Program-made: the position numbers and the translations under genes
Source of the DNA: Candidatus Lindowiibacteriota bacterium
Lineage (GTDB): Bacteria; Lindowbacteria; 2-12-FULL-62-27
DNA length: 8,422 nucleotides
Assembly: GCA_023249255.1 (NCBI GenBank)
Contig: JAHFCY010000152.1
Location: forward strand, 1 to 8,422
Direction of reading: 5' to 3'
The notes under the pieces: generated by a model
Databases searched by the model: none
Seen by the model: only the letters and a program-made list of their open reading frames with translations
What the model was told of the DNA's origin: nothing
Part shown: positions 1 to 6,740 of the stretch, piece after piece
Layout of the letters: each line of letters opens with the position of its first letter
Numbering within the stretch: position 1 is the first letter of the stretch

Positions 1-1
1 G

Positions 2-973
2 CGAAATCCCTACGTCCGGGAGCCGTTCTACAGCGACGACGCCGTGCAGGTCTTTTCGGTCAATGGCGAAGTGAAGTCGCAGGTCAAGATCAAGGAAAAA
101 CTCATCACGACCGACGTGGACTGGCCCGGCGCCGCCCTCGCTCCGTCCGACCCCGTGGCGATGATCCCGTTCGCGCCGAAGAAGAAGATGGTCTCTAATT
201 CCCTCACGCCCGAATTTTTCTGGCCCAAACATCCGAACGCGGTGTCGTATAAGATTTACGTGTCGAGAGCGCCATTCGACATCGACAACATATTCCTTTC
301 GGAAGGCGTGACGGATCTGAAATACAAATTCGATCCGTCGGATGCGGCGGAGCCGCTCGTCCAGGGACGGGCCTACGAGTTTACGGTCCTGCCCAAGGAC
401 TCGGAAGGCAACACGCTGGTCGGCAATCTCGACGGATTTTTCTCGACCTTCGTCGTCGACATCCGGCCACCCGCGCCGGGCCGTACCTCCACGACCGAGA
501 CCGATGCGGCAGCGGTTTCTGAAGTGAAACGAGACGACCTTCGAGCGGTGCTGAACAGTATCAAAGCCGCCTTTATCGCGTCCGACCGCCGCGCGCTCAT
601 GGCGCTGATCCATCCCGACTGGATCAGCACCGACACCACGATGATCGATTACAGCACGATGGACAACGCCGTCCGCGACCTTTTCACCAAAGTTTCCACG
701 TCTTACGTCACGTGGAGTTCCGACAATATCGACGAGATCATCTCCCCGAATCGCGTCGTCTACTCATTCAGATGGCTCCACAAAATGTACCACTCGGGTT
801 ACGACCGCTCGCTGGATATCAATGCGACGATCCGATTCGATCTGCGACGTGTCAAAGGCAAGTGGCTCGTCTATCAGGATCTCGACAACAAGATTTTCAA
901 ATTTGGGTTCGGCTTCACGGCTCCCGCCGCCTCGTCCCTCTTCGGCGACCTCCCGCCCGGCCCCGGCCGGTAA
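2..973 (+). CDS. Envelope-type protein with FnIII-like and NTF2-like modules (5' end outside window)
   Basis: I do not recognise the family. The reading frame is open to the left edge with no stop, so the true start lies outside the window; the GTG at 44 is only an internal valine. The visible 323 residues have two parts. Around residues 62-155 is a beta-rich stretch resembling a fibronectin type III or similar Ig-like fold: the pattern LTPEFFWPKHPNAVSYKIYV, then GRAYEFTVLPKDSEG, is typical of the strands in such modules. A Thr/Pro-rich linker follows, then about residues 176-302 resemble an NTF2/SnoaL-like alpha+beta domain: an amphipathic helix with FIASDRRALMALIHPDW, and a final strand with GKWLVYQDLD. 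The last 20 residues are Pro/Gly-rich. FnIII modules are common in exported bacterial proteins, so a surface or periplasmic location is inferred, not shown. It converges on secA, 17 bases apart, and is unlikely to share its regulation. Confidence 0.8.
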   Translation, partial: RNPYVREPFYSDDAVQVFSVNGEVKSQVKIKEKLITTDVDWPGAALAPSDPVAMIPFAPKKKMVSNSLTPEFFWPKHPNAVSYKIYVSRAPFDIDNIFLSEGVTDLKYKFDPSDAAEPLVQGRAYEFTVLPKDSEGNTLVGNLDGFFSTFVVDIRPPAPGRTSTTETDAAAVSEVKRDDLRAVLNSIKAAFIASDRRALMALIHPDWISTDTTMIDYSTMDNAVRDLFTKVSTSYVTWSSDNIDEIISPNRVVYSFRWLHKMYHSGYDRSLDINATIRFDLRRVKGKWLVYQDLDNKIFKFGFGFTAPAASSLFGDLPPGPGR

Positions 974-983
974 AAATCCCATT

Positions 984-1006
984 GCCGCGATCAGGCGGCT
1001 TTGTTC
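984..1006 (+). terminator. Weak candidate intrinsic terminator at the convergent junction
   Basis: A perfect 5-bp GC stem, GCCGC (984-988) with GCGGC (995-999), closes a 6-base loop and is followed on the plus strand by TTTGTT. It lies 11 bases past the stop of the left-hand gene and overlaps the secA stop codon. In the minus direction the same hairpin is followed only after seven bases by TTTTT, so it is less convincing for secA. The stem is short and the T-tract is interrupted, so this is a candidate only. Confidence 0.3.
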
Positions 1007-3942
1007 ATGCAGCAGTGCTTGTATTTTTTGCCCGAGCCGCAGGGACAAGGATCGTTTCGGCCGATCCGATCTTCCGCCGATACGGTCCGAGGAGTCGGCT
1101 TTGGCGGCTCCGATCTGCCTGATCCGCCCCGCGCTCCCATTCCAGCTCCCGCCCCGCCTTCACCTCCGCGCGCCCCCGCCGGCGTCACAAACGACCGCCC
1201 GTAGGTCAGCCGCCGGTTCGGCATCTGTGGTCCGCGGGGTGGAGTTTTTGCCGTCGAGCCTTCCTTTCCCTCCTCGGCATGCTCCGTCAGCCGGAACAAC
1301 AGTTGCAGCATTTCCAGCTTCATGTTCTCCAGCATCTGTTCGAACATCTCGAAACTTTCCTTCTTGTATTCGACCTGCGGATCTTTGTAGCCGTAACTTC
1401 GCAGATTGATGCCTTCGCGCAGATTATCCAGCGCGTAGAGGTGTTCTTTCCAGTATTTGTCCAGAACCCACAGCACCACGAACCGCTCCGCGTCCCGGAT
1501 TCGCTCCACGCCGCAGGCCGCTTCCCGCTCCTCATAGAATTTGAACGCCCGATCCCGGAGGCGGTCATACAGCGCCTCCTGTGACGGATCGTTGATGACG
1601 CCGCCCGTCAAATCGCGGCCCACAAGCTGTTTCAGTTTCAGGACGAGCCCGTCCCGGTCCCATTCCTCCGCAGGCTCCTTTTCCGCGGTCGTTGAGAGCA
1701 CCGCCGCCTCGAGGCGGTCCTCGATGAGGTCGATGATGTACGGACGAAGATTTTCCTGTTTGAGGGCCACGTTGCGTTCGCGGTAGATGATTTCGCGCTG
1801 GCGATTCATGACGTCGTCATAGTCGAGGAGGTGTTTGCGGACCTCGAAATTCATCGCCTCGACCTTGGCCTGCGCCTTCGCGAGATTTTTTGTGATCCAC
1901 GGGTGAAAGATCGGCTCGCCCTCCTGGAGGCCGAGTTTCGTGAGCCAGCCGGCGATGCGGTCGGAGCCGAAGAGCCGCATAAGATCGTCATCGAGGGCGA
2001 CGAAAAACTGCGATTGCCCGTTATCGCCCTGCCGGCCGGATCGTCCACGGAGCTGATTGTCGATCCGCCGGGACTCGTGTCGTTCCGTGCCGATGATGTG
2101 CAGTCCGCCGAGATCCGCGACGCCTTCGCCCAGCACGATGTCGGTGCCGCGGCCGGCCATATTGGTCGCAATGGTCACGGCACCTTTCTTGCCGGCTTCG
2201 GCGATGATGTAGGCTTCGCGCTCGTGAAATTTCGCGTTCAGCACGTTGTGGGTGACGCCTTTTCGCTTCAACAACTCCGCGATCAACTCCGAGACCTCGA
2301 TCGAAATGGTGCCGACGAGGACGGGCGCGCTGGTTTCATAGATCCGCGCGATTTCGTCGACGATGGCGTGATATTTTTCTTTTTTCGTCCGGTAAATCAT
2401 GTCGTCCAGGTCCTTTCGGACCATCGGCCGGGCAGTGGGAATCACCGCGACGTCGAGATCGTAAATCTTCTTGAATTCAACGGCTTCGGTATCCGCCGTC
2501 CCTGTCATGCCCGCGAGTTTGTCGTACATCCGGAAATAATTCTGGAGCGTGATGGTGGCCATCGTCTGGTTTTCCTCTTCGATGCGGACACGCTCCTTCG
2601 CCTCCACGGCCTGGTGCAGTCCCTCACTCCAGCGCCGTCCGGGCATGATCCGGCCCGTGAACTCGTCGACGATCAGAATCTTTCCGTCTTTCACCACATA
2701 CTCCACGTCGCGCTTGTAGAGATGCTGTGCCTTGAGGGCCTGGATCAGATAGTGCGCCAGATGAATGTTGTGCGGCTCGTATAGGGTGCCGGCGCTGATG
2801 ATCCCGCGTTCCCGGAGAATCGTCGATGCGCGCTCGATGCCGTTTTCGTTGATGCTGACGGCATGGTGCTTTTCATCCACTTCGAAATCGTCCCCGGCTT
2901 TCAGCCGCGCGGCGGCATCATCCATCTGCCGGTAGACCTGCAGGGACTCCTCGGCCGGCCCCGAAATGATCAGTGGCGTGCGGGCCTCGTCGATCAAAAT
3001 CGAGTCGACTTCGTCGACGATGGCGTAATGGAACCCGCGCTGGACGGCTTCTTCGGCATGGCGCGCCATGTTGTCGCGCAGATAATCGAATCCGAATTCG
3101 TTGTTCGTCCCGAACGCGACGTGCGCGGCATAGGCCGCCCGCCGGTCGGCGGTCGTCGATTCGTTTTGAATGAGTCCGACGGTCAACCCGAGAAATTCAT
3201 ATATTTTCCCCATCCAGTTCCGGTCGCGTTTCGCCAGAAAATCGTTCACAGTCACCATGTGTACGCCCGCGCCGCTCACCGCGTTGAGAAATGTCGGCAG
3301 CGTCGCAACCAGCGTTTTGCCTTCACCGGTCTTCATCTCCGCGATTTTCCCCTGGTGCAGCACCACGCCGCCCATGATCTGCACGTCAAAATGCCGAAGG
3401 CCCAGGATGCGCTTGGCAGCCTCCCGCACGAGCGCGAACGCAAGCGGAAGAAGAGGATTGAGAGGGTCGGTACCCTCGCCAAGATACAGGCTCTGATAAG
3501 CCGGGATCACGCGGTCGACGTCGGGCGGATCGGCGAGGAGGTCCGTCAGAATCGTTTTCTGCTCAGAGAGCATCCTCTCGATCCGGTCATCCCGCAGAGC
3601 GCCCGTCAGGACGTTCACAAACGGATCGTCACCGTACTCAGCCTGATACTGCGCCCGGCGGTTTACGAGAGACTGCCGCAGATTCCGCAGGCTTTCCTCA
3701 ATCGCGCCCTCCGACAACGCCGCAATTCCTTCTGACGCGAGAGTCCGCGCCTCCTCCATCGCCCGTTCCGAAAAGGCGGGATCGCGCAGGCGCGCGGTGA
3801 GGCTCTGGAGTTGCTCGTCGGATCGGAGCATGAGACTCGGCTCCAGCATGTTGACGGCGTCGACGGCGGGGTGGAGCCGCTTGACATCGCGTTCCTGCCG
3901 CGTTCCGATGAACGGCTTCAGAACGAAATCGACAATGTTCAT
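991..3942 (-). CDS. secA: Preprotein translocase ATPase SecA, with N-terminal insertion
   Basis: SecA is the ATP-driven motor that pushes unfolded preproteins through the SecYEG channel in the inner membrane. The 983-residue product shows the family hallmarks in order: RHFDVQIMGG (Q motif region, 183-192), Walker A MKTGEGKT (203-210), TVNDFLAKRD (231-240), the DEVD box (310-313) followed by SILIDEARTPLIISGP, LAGMTGTADTEA (476-487), VLVGTISIE (541-549), TNMAGRGTDIVLG (593-605), the arginine-finger motif QLRGRSGRQGD (630-640), and a C-terminal SEC-C zinc motif CxC-x8-CC (Cys966, 968, 977, 978) after a Gly/Pro-rich linker (about 893-960). Compared with E. coli SecA (Walker A at 102-109) it carries about 99 extra residues between roughly residues 46 and 164. 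The ATG is one base after the stop of the TPR gene, with no clear Shine-Dalgarno sequence, so translation probably depends on coupling. It is intact, with no frameshift, and is the last gene of the operon. Confidence 0.98.
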   Translation of the reverse strand: MNIVDFVLKPFIGTRQERDVKRLHPAVDAVNMLEPSLMLRSDEQLQSLTARLRDPAFSERAMEEARTLASEGIAALSEGAIEESLRNLRQSLVNRRAQYQAEYGDDPFVNVLTGALRDDRIERMLSEQKTILTDLLADPPDVDRVIPAYQSLYLGEGTDPLNPLLPLAFALVREAAKRILGLRHFDVQIMGGVVLHQGKIAEMKTGEGKTLVATLPTFLNAVSGAGVHMVTVNDFLAKRDRNWMGKIYEFLGLTVGLIQNESTTADRRAAYAAHVAFGTNNEFGFDYLRDNMARHAEEAVQRGFHYAIVDEVDSILIDEARTPLIISGPAEESLQVYRQMDDAAARLKAGDDFEVDEKHHAVSINENGIERASTILRERGIISAGTLYEPHNIHLAHYLIQALKAQHLYKRDVEYVVKDGKILIVDEFTGRIMPGRRWSEGLHQAVEAKERVRIEEENQTMATITLQNYFRMYDKLAGMTGTADTEAVEFKKIYDLDVAVIPTARPMVRKDLDDMIYRTKKEKYHAIVDEIARIYETSAPVLVGTISIEVSELIAELLKRKGVTHNVLNAKFHEREAYIIAEAGKKGAVTIATNMAGRGTDIVLGEGVADLGGLHIIGTERHESRRIDNQLRGRSGRQGDNGQSQFFVALDDDLMRLFGSDRIAGWLTKLGLQEGEPIFHPWITKNLAKAQAKVEAMNFEVRKHLLDYDDVMNRQREIIYRERNVALKQENLRPYIIDLIEDRLEAAVLSTTAEKEPAEEWDRDGLVLKLKQLVGRDLTGGVINDPSQEALYDRLRDRAFKFYEEREAACGVERIRDAERFVVLWVLDKYWKEHLYALDNLREGINLRSYGYKDPQVEYKKESFEMFEQMLENMKLEMLQLLFRLTEHAEEGKEGSTAKTPPRGPQMPNRRLTYGRSFVTPAGARGGEGGAGAGMGARGGSGRSEPPKPTPRTVSAEDRIGRNDPCPCGSGKKYKHCCMNKAA

Positions 3943-3943
3943 G

Positions 3944-5335
3944 TCAGGCCGCAGTCCGCATCTTGCGCACCAGTTCGCAGAAATCGTGTTTGGGCATGAG
4001 TTTCATCCGATGATCCTTTCCCTTGATCTGGGCTTCAAACGTGAATCCCCCGGTCGTGAGGAAGACCGGATACTCCACGTGTTTTTCGTCGCACTCGATT
4101 AAAAACGATCGGATCGCCAGCTCGCCGACCTCGCCGTTCACTCCCCGCTCGAAGTAGAACAGGACGTTTCTGTCCTTGCCGGTCTCCTCCAATTTTGCGT
4201 CGACTTTGAGGTCGCCGCCGTTGACCATCTCCGTCGAGACTCCACGAAATCCCATGAGCTGAACGATCGACATCGCCAGCGAGGAAAATTTGTCCGAACG
4301 CATTTTTTTGATTTCCTCCGACAGATCGTTGTCGGACAGAAGCTCCAAGGAATCCCGCAACATATCCCGCACGTCCTTGTAATCCGGATCCATCTCGTAC
4401 ACCTCGGAGATCGGCGTCATCGCCTCGGGCTTGCGCCCCGAATCGAAGAGAGCCCGGCCAATGTAATATTTGATTGTCTTTATCGTCCGTTCGTCATCGC
4501 GGGAGCACAACTGTTCCGCTCGCCGCAATATCTCCAGTCCCGCCGGGTAATCCTTCTCGAAAAAAGCCAGTTTTCCCCGCTGGACCAGTGCGCTGACATG
4601 ATTCGGGTCGTCCTCCGGCGTGATCTCGGCAACCGTCCGCCAGGCCGCCGCCTGTTTCGGGTTGTTTTTCGCCGTCCGATAGAGATTCGCCAGGCGGATC
4701 CACAGATTGACGTTTTGCCGTTCGTCCGCCAGCCGCCTGGACAACACCTCCGCCGCCGCGCCATGCTCACCCTTCGCCGCCATGGCATGGGACATCAATT
4801 CAAGGCAGTCGGCGTGGTGGGGCTCCAGCGCGATCGCCCTTTCAAACATGCCGATGCAGGAGTCGTAGTCCCGAAGTGCGTACAAAAGTTTTCCCGATTC
4901 GATCAGCGCCTCCTTGTTGTTCGGCTCGATTTGGATCAAGCGGCGAAAATAGGACACGGCATCGGCTCGTTGGTTCAATTTTGCGAGTGCCCATGCCAGT
5001 TTCGACACGGCCTGGGCTTCGGTGACTTCCCAACGCGCTGCGGCCGCCGCCTTGTCAGGCTCCTTGTCCATGATGGTGACGATTTTCTTCAGATGCTTCA
5101 CTGCCGCCTCGGTCTTGTCCATCGACAGACTGAGGAGAGCCAGCTGCCACAGCGCCGGAACGTGACTGCTCTGCCAGCCAACCACTTTCATGAACAGGGC
5201 CAGCGCCTCCTGCGGCTTGCCGGCCGATATTTTTTTCACCGCCTCCTGGTAGTGAAACCTCACGTAGATCATCAGCCCGAACATCGCGCCGACGAGAACG
5301 GACAGGGAGATCAGTAGAGTCCAGACTATATCCAT
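3944..5335 (-). CDS. Membrane-anchored TPR protein with C-terminal Mrr-like (restriction-endonuclease-fold) domain
   Basis: No gene name is recognised. The 463-residue product opens with one hydrophobic segment (about residues 5-25) and no cleavage site, so it is probably an N-terminal anchor with the rest in the cytoplasm. Residues 27-320 hold about seven or eight tetratricopeptide repeats, the clearest at 107-140 (LAWALAKLNQRADAVSYFRR) and 141-174 (YDSCIGMFERAIALEPHH); these are protein-binding scaffolds. Residues about 350-460 resemble the Mrr catalytic fold: a leading helix, LMGFRGVSTEMVNGGDLKVD (360-379), a strand with LFYFER, a helix with GELAIRSFL, then FLTTGGFTFEA (425-435). In active Mrr enzymes a Q-x-K follows the Asp-bearing strand; here that site reads Y-F-E, so cleavage activity is doubtful. 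The anchor plus TPR layout recalls LapB/YciM, but no rubredoxin-type Cys pairs are present. It starts four bases after the alkyltransferase stop and ends one base before secA, suggesting a role near the export machinery (inference). Confidence 0.85.
   Translation of the reverse strand: MDIVWTLLISLSVLVGAMFGLMIYVRFHYQEAVKKISAGKPQEALALFMKVVGWQSSHVPALWQLALLSLSMDKTEAAVKHLKKIVTIMDKEPDKAAAAARWEVTEAQAVSKLAWALAKLNQRADAVSYFRRLIQIEPNNKEALIESGKLLYALRDYDSCIGMFERAIALEPHHADCLELMSHAMAAKGEHGAAAEVLSRRLADERQNVNLWIRLANLYRTAKNNPKQAAAWRTVAEITPEDDPNHVSALVQRGKLAFFEKDYPAGLEILRRAEQLCSRDDERTIKTIKYYIGRALFDSGRKPEAMTPISEVYEMDPDYKDVRDMLRDSLELLSDNDLSEEIKKMRSDKFSSLAMSIVQLMGFRGVSTEMVNGGDLKVDAKLEETGKDRNVLFYFERGVNGEVGELAIRSFLIECDEKHVEYPVFLTTGGFTFEAQIKGKDHRMKLMPKHDFCELVRKMRTAA
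3956..4288 (-). other. Degenerate Mrr-like domain within the TPR protein
   Basis: This segment encodes residues 350-460. The order of features matches the Mrr_cat pattern: helix and hydrophobic GF turn, Asp374 and Asp379 flanking the first core strand (GDLKVD, 4199-4216), second core strand, helix, LTTGGFT strand-turn (426-432) and a final hydrophobic helix (FCELVRKM). The lysine expected in the second core strand is replaced by Glu396. The assignment rests on motif order by eye; no profile or structure comparison was made. Confidence 0.5.
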
Positions 5336-5339
5336 CGCT

Positions 5340-5873
5340 TCATCCCAGCGTTACGCCCTCGTGCCGCAGAAGCCGGTGTTTCCACGCAAGCCCGCTGGAA
5401 AATCCGCCGGGCGTTTGATTCCCCACCACGCGGTGGCAGGGATAAAAAATCGGAAAAGGATTCCGCCCCAGAGCCCCTCCGACCGCGCGGCGAAACGACG
5501 GCGCAAGCCCCAGCATCCGTGAAAACTCCGTATAGGTGGCGACATCGCCCGGGGGGATCCGACGCGTGCCGAGGATAACGTTGACGGTGAAAGGCGTCAA
5601 GCCGGCGGTTGAAAAGCAGGCGTCGTCCAGGAAAGGATCCCGGCCTCCGGAAAAATACAGATCCAGGAGCCGCACCGCGCGCCGAAGGGTTGGAGGCAGC
5701 AGTCTCGCGGAATTTTGGCGCAGCGGAAATGTCAGGCGGCTCGAATCCTGTCTGACAGCCGGGTGTTGGAGATCCACGCCGGTGATTTGGATCCCGTCAA
5801 ATCGGATGCGGAACGGCCCGGAGGGAGACCGGCAGGCAAGAAAACCGGGGGAACCGCTCTCTCGTCGAGGCAT
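5340..5873 (-). CDS. ogt: Methylated-DNA--[protein]-cysteine S-methyltransferase (O6-alkylguanine repair)
   Basis: This suicide DNA-repair protein transfers the alkyl group from O6-alkylguanine (and more weakly O4-alkylthymine) to its own cysteine in a single irreversible step. The active-site motif is YPCHRVVG, with the acceptor Cys146. The DNA-binding half is well preserved: the helix-turn-helix around TYTEFSRMLG with the base-flipping Tyr114, the intercalating arginine in RRAVGGALGRNP (Arg129), the asparagine at 138, and GGFSSGLAWKHRLLRHEG after the active site. TPFTVNVILGTRRIPPGD (93-110) leads into the DNA-binding domain. At 177 residues it has the size of stand-alone Ogt/MGMT proteins, without an Ada-type N-terminal zinc domain. 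The N-terminal 80 residues are poorly conserved, as usual for this family. The ATG lies 9 bases after the isomerase stop; an internal GTG at Val33 is a less likely start. The subtype (Ogt or Ada-C-like) is not decided by sequence alone. Confidence 0.94.
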   Translation of the reverse strand: MPRRESGSPGFLACRSPSGPFRIRFDGIQITGVDLQHPAVRQDSSRLTFPLRQNSARLLPPTLRRAVRLLDLYFSGGRDPFLDDACFSTAGLTPFTVNVILGTRRIPPGDVATYTEFSRMLGLAPSFRRAVGGALGRNPFPIFYPCHRVVGNQTPGGFSSGLAWKHRLLRHEGVTLG

Positions 5874-5882
5874 CGATGTTTC

Positions 5883-6740
5883 TTACCTGGCCATCGCGGC
5901 GGGTATGAGGGATTTCAGCGCGTCCGTGTTGATATGGATTTTCGATTTTTCTTTGAGTCTGTCCACAAGATCCGGCAGGAGTTTCTGGCGCCGCTCCAGC
6001 GTGCAGCGTCTCATGACTTCATTCTGGATGTCCTTGAAGTCCGGATCGTGTTCGGTCTGGATGCCCTCGAGTTTGATGAGATGCCACCCAATGCGCGTCT
6101 TGAGCGGTTTGTCGAGAAGTTCCCCCGATTTCATCGAAAAAAGGACTTTCGAAAATTCGGGAAGAATCTCTCCCCGCTGCTGCCAGCCGATGTCGCCGCC
6201 TTCGGCCGCCGATACCTTGTCCTCCGAATTCAGCCTGGCCTCCGCGTCGAATTTCGCCCCGGCCTTCAGCCGCTTCAAAATCTCCCCCGCCTTTTTTTCG
6301 TCCGTGACAAGAATGTGCCGCGCCCGCCTCGCTTCCGGAACCCGAAAGTCCGTCTTGTGCGCCAGGTAATACGCCTGCGCCTCGTTCTCGCTGACCGAAA
6401 CATCCGATTGAAGCTTCTCCTGAAGAAGCGAGATCAAAATGTCGTTTCGAGCGAGCTCCACGCGTTTTGCAAATTCCGGCGTCTGCGTGATGTTCAGCCT
6501 CTGGGCTTCCATCGCCAGAAGTTTCCACGTGATGTAATTTTCGACAAAGGTATCGAGCTTGGTCCGATCGAGCGTCTCCGCCTGTCTTGGCGGAAGAAGA
6601 TCGATCGCCTCCTTGATTTCCGAAGCGTAGATGGGACTTCCGTCCACAGTCGCGATCACCGTGCCGGCCGGGTCCGCCGCGCTTGCCGGCCCCGCCGTGA
6701 AGAGCGCCGCCAGGATAACCGCATGCGAGATGGATTTCAT
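5883..6740 (-). CDS. Exported parvulin-type peptidyl-prolyl cis-trans isomerase (SurA/PrsA-like)
   Basis: This is a predicted periplasmic folding factor that catalyses proline cis-trans isomerisation and probably acts as a chaperone for newly exported proteins. The 285-residue product begins with a signal peptide (MKS, hydrophobic core, cleavage probably after ASA at about residue 21); there is no lipobox cysteine, so it is soluble rather than a PrsA-type lipoprotein. A helical SurA-N-like region follows (about 28-130), starting with the usual VIATVDGSPIYASEI. The PpiC rotamase domain (about 138-226) shows RHILV (His142), GGDIGWQQRGEILPEF (181-196), VLFSMKSGELLDKPL and IGWHLIKLEG (His220). 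It has a single PpiC domain, unlike the two in E. coli SurA. Its ATG overlaps the mtnA stop in ATGA, and a good Shine-Dalgarno sequence (GGAGG at 6753-6757) lies 12 bases upstream inside mtnA. Sharing a transcript with secA fits an export role. Confidence 0.92.
   Translation of the reverse strand: MKSISHAVILAALFTAGPASAADPAGTVIATVDGSPIYASEIKEAIDLLPPRQAETLDRTKLDTFVENYITWKLLAMEAQRLNITQTPEFAKRVELARNDILISLLQEKLQSDVSVSENEAQAYYLAHKTDFRVPEARRARHILVTDEKKAGEILKRLKAGAKFDAEARLNSEDKVSAAEGGDIGWQQRGEILPEFSKVLFSMKSGELLDKPLKTRIGWHLIKLEGIQTEHDPDFKDIQNEVMRRCTLERRQKLLPDLVDRLKEKSKIHINTDALKSLIPAAMAR

Noticed and set aside
957-970. CCGGCCCCGGCCGG palindrome just before the stop at 971
   Set aside because: It can form only a tight 5-bp hairpin followed by TAAAAA on the plus strand, which is not a terminator arrangement. 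It is explained by Pro/Gly/Arg codons at the protein's end.
1063-1266. Gly/Pro-rich low-complexity stretch near the end of secA, considered as a frameshifted tail
   Set aside because: A variable linker before the SEC-C zinc motif is normal for SecA, and the motif afterwards is in frame, so there is no frameshift.
1831-2784. Open frame of 317 codons on the plus strand, opposite secA
   Set aside because: It is antisense to the helicase core of SecA, whose motifs are unbroken. The translation has no recognisable domain and is low in complexity, rich in Asp/Arg/Val as expected for the complement of a GC-rich gene.
2863-3735. Open frame of 290 codons on the plus strand, opposite secA
   Set aside because: Same reason: the complement of conserved SecA coding sequence, with no domain or convincing start signal.
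4598-5317. Open frame of 239 codons on the plus strand opposite the TPR gene
   Set aside because: The minus-strand frame has regular TPR spacing and an N-terminal anchor, while the plus-strand translation has no recognisable features.
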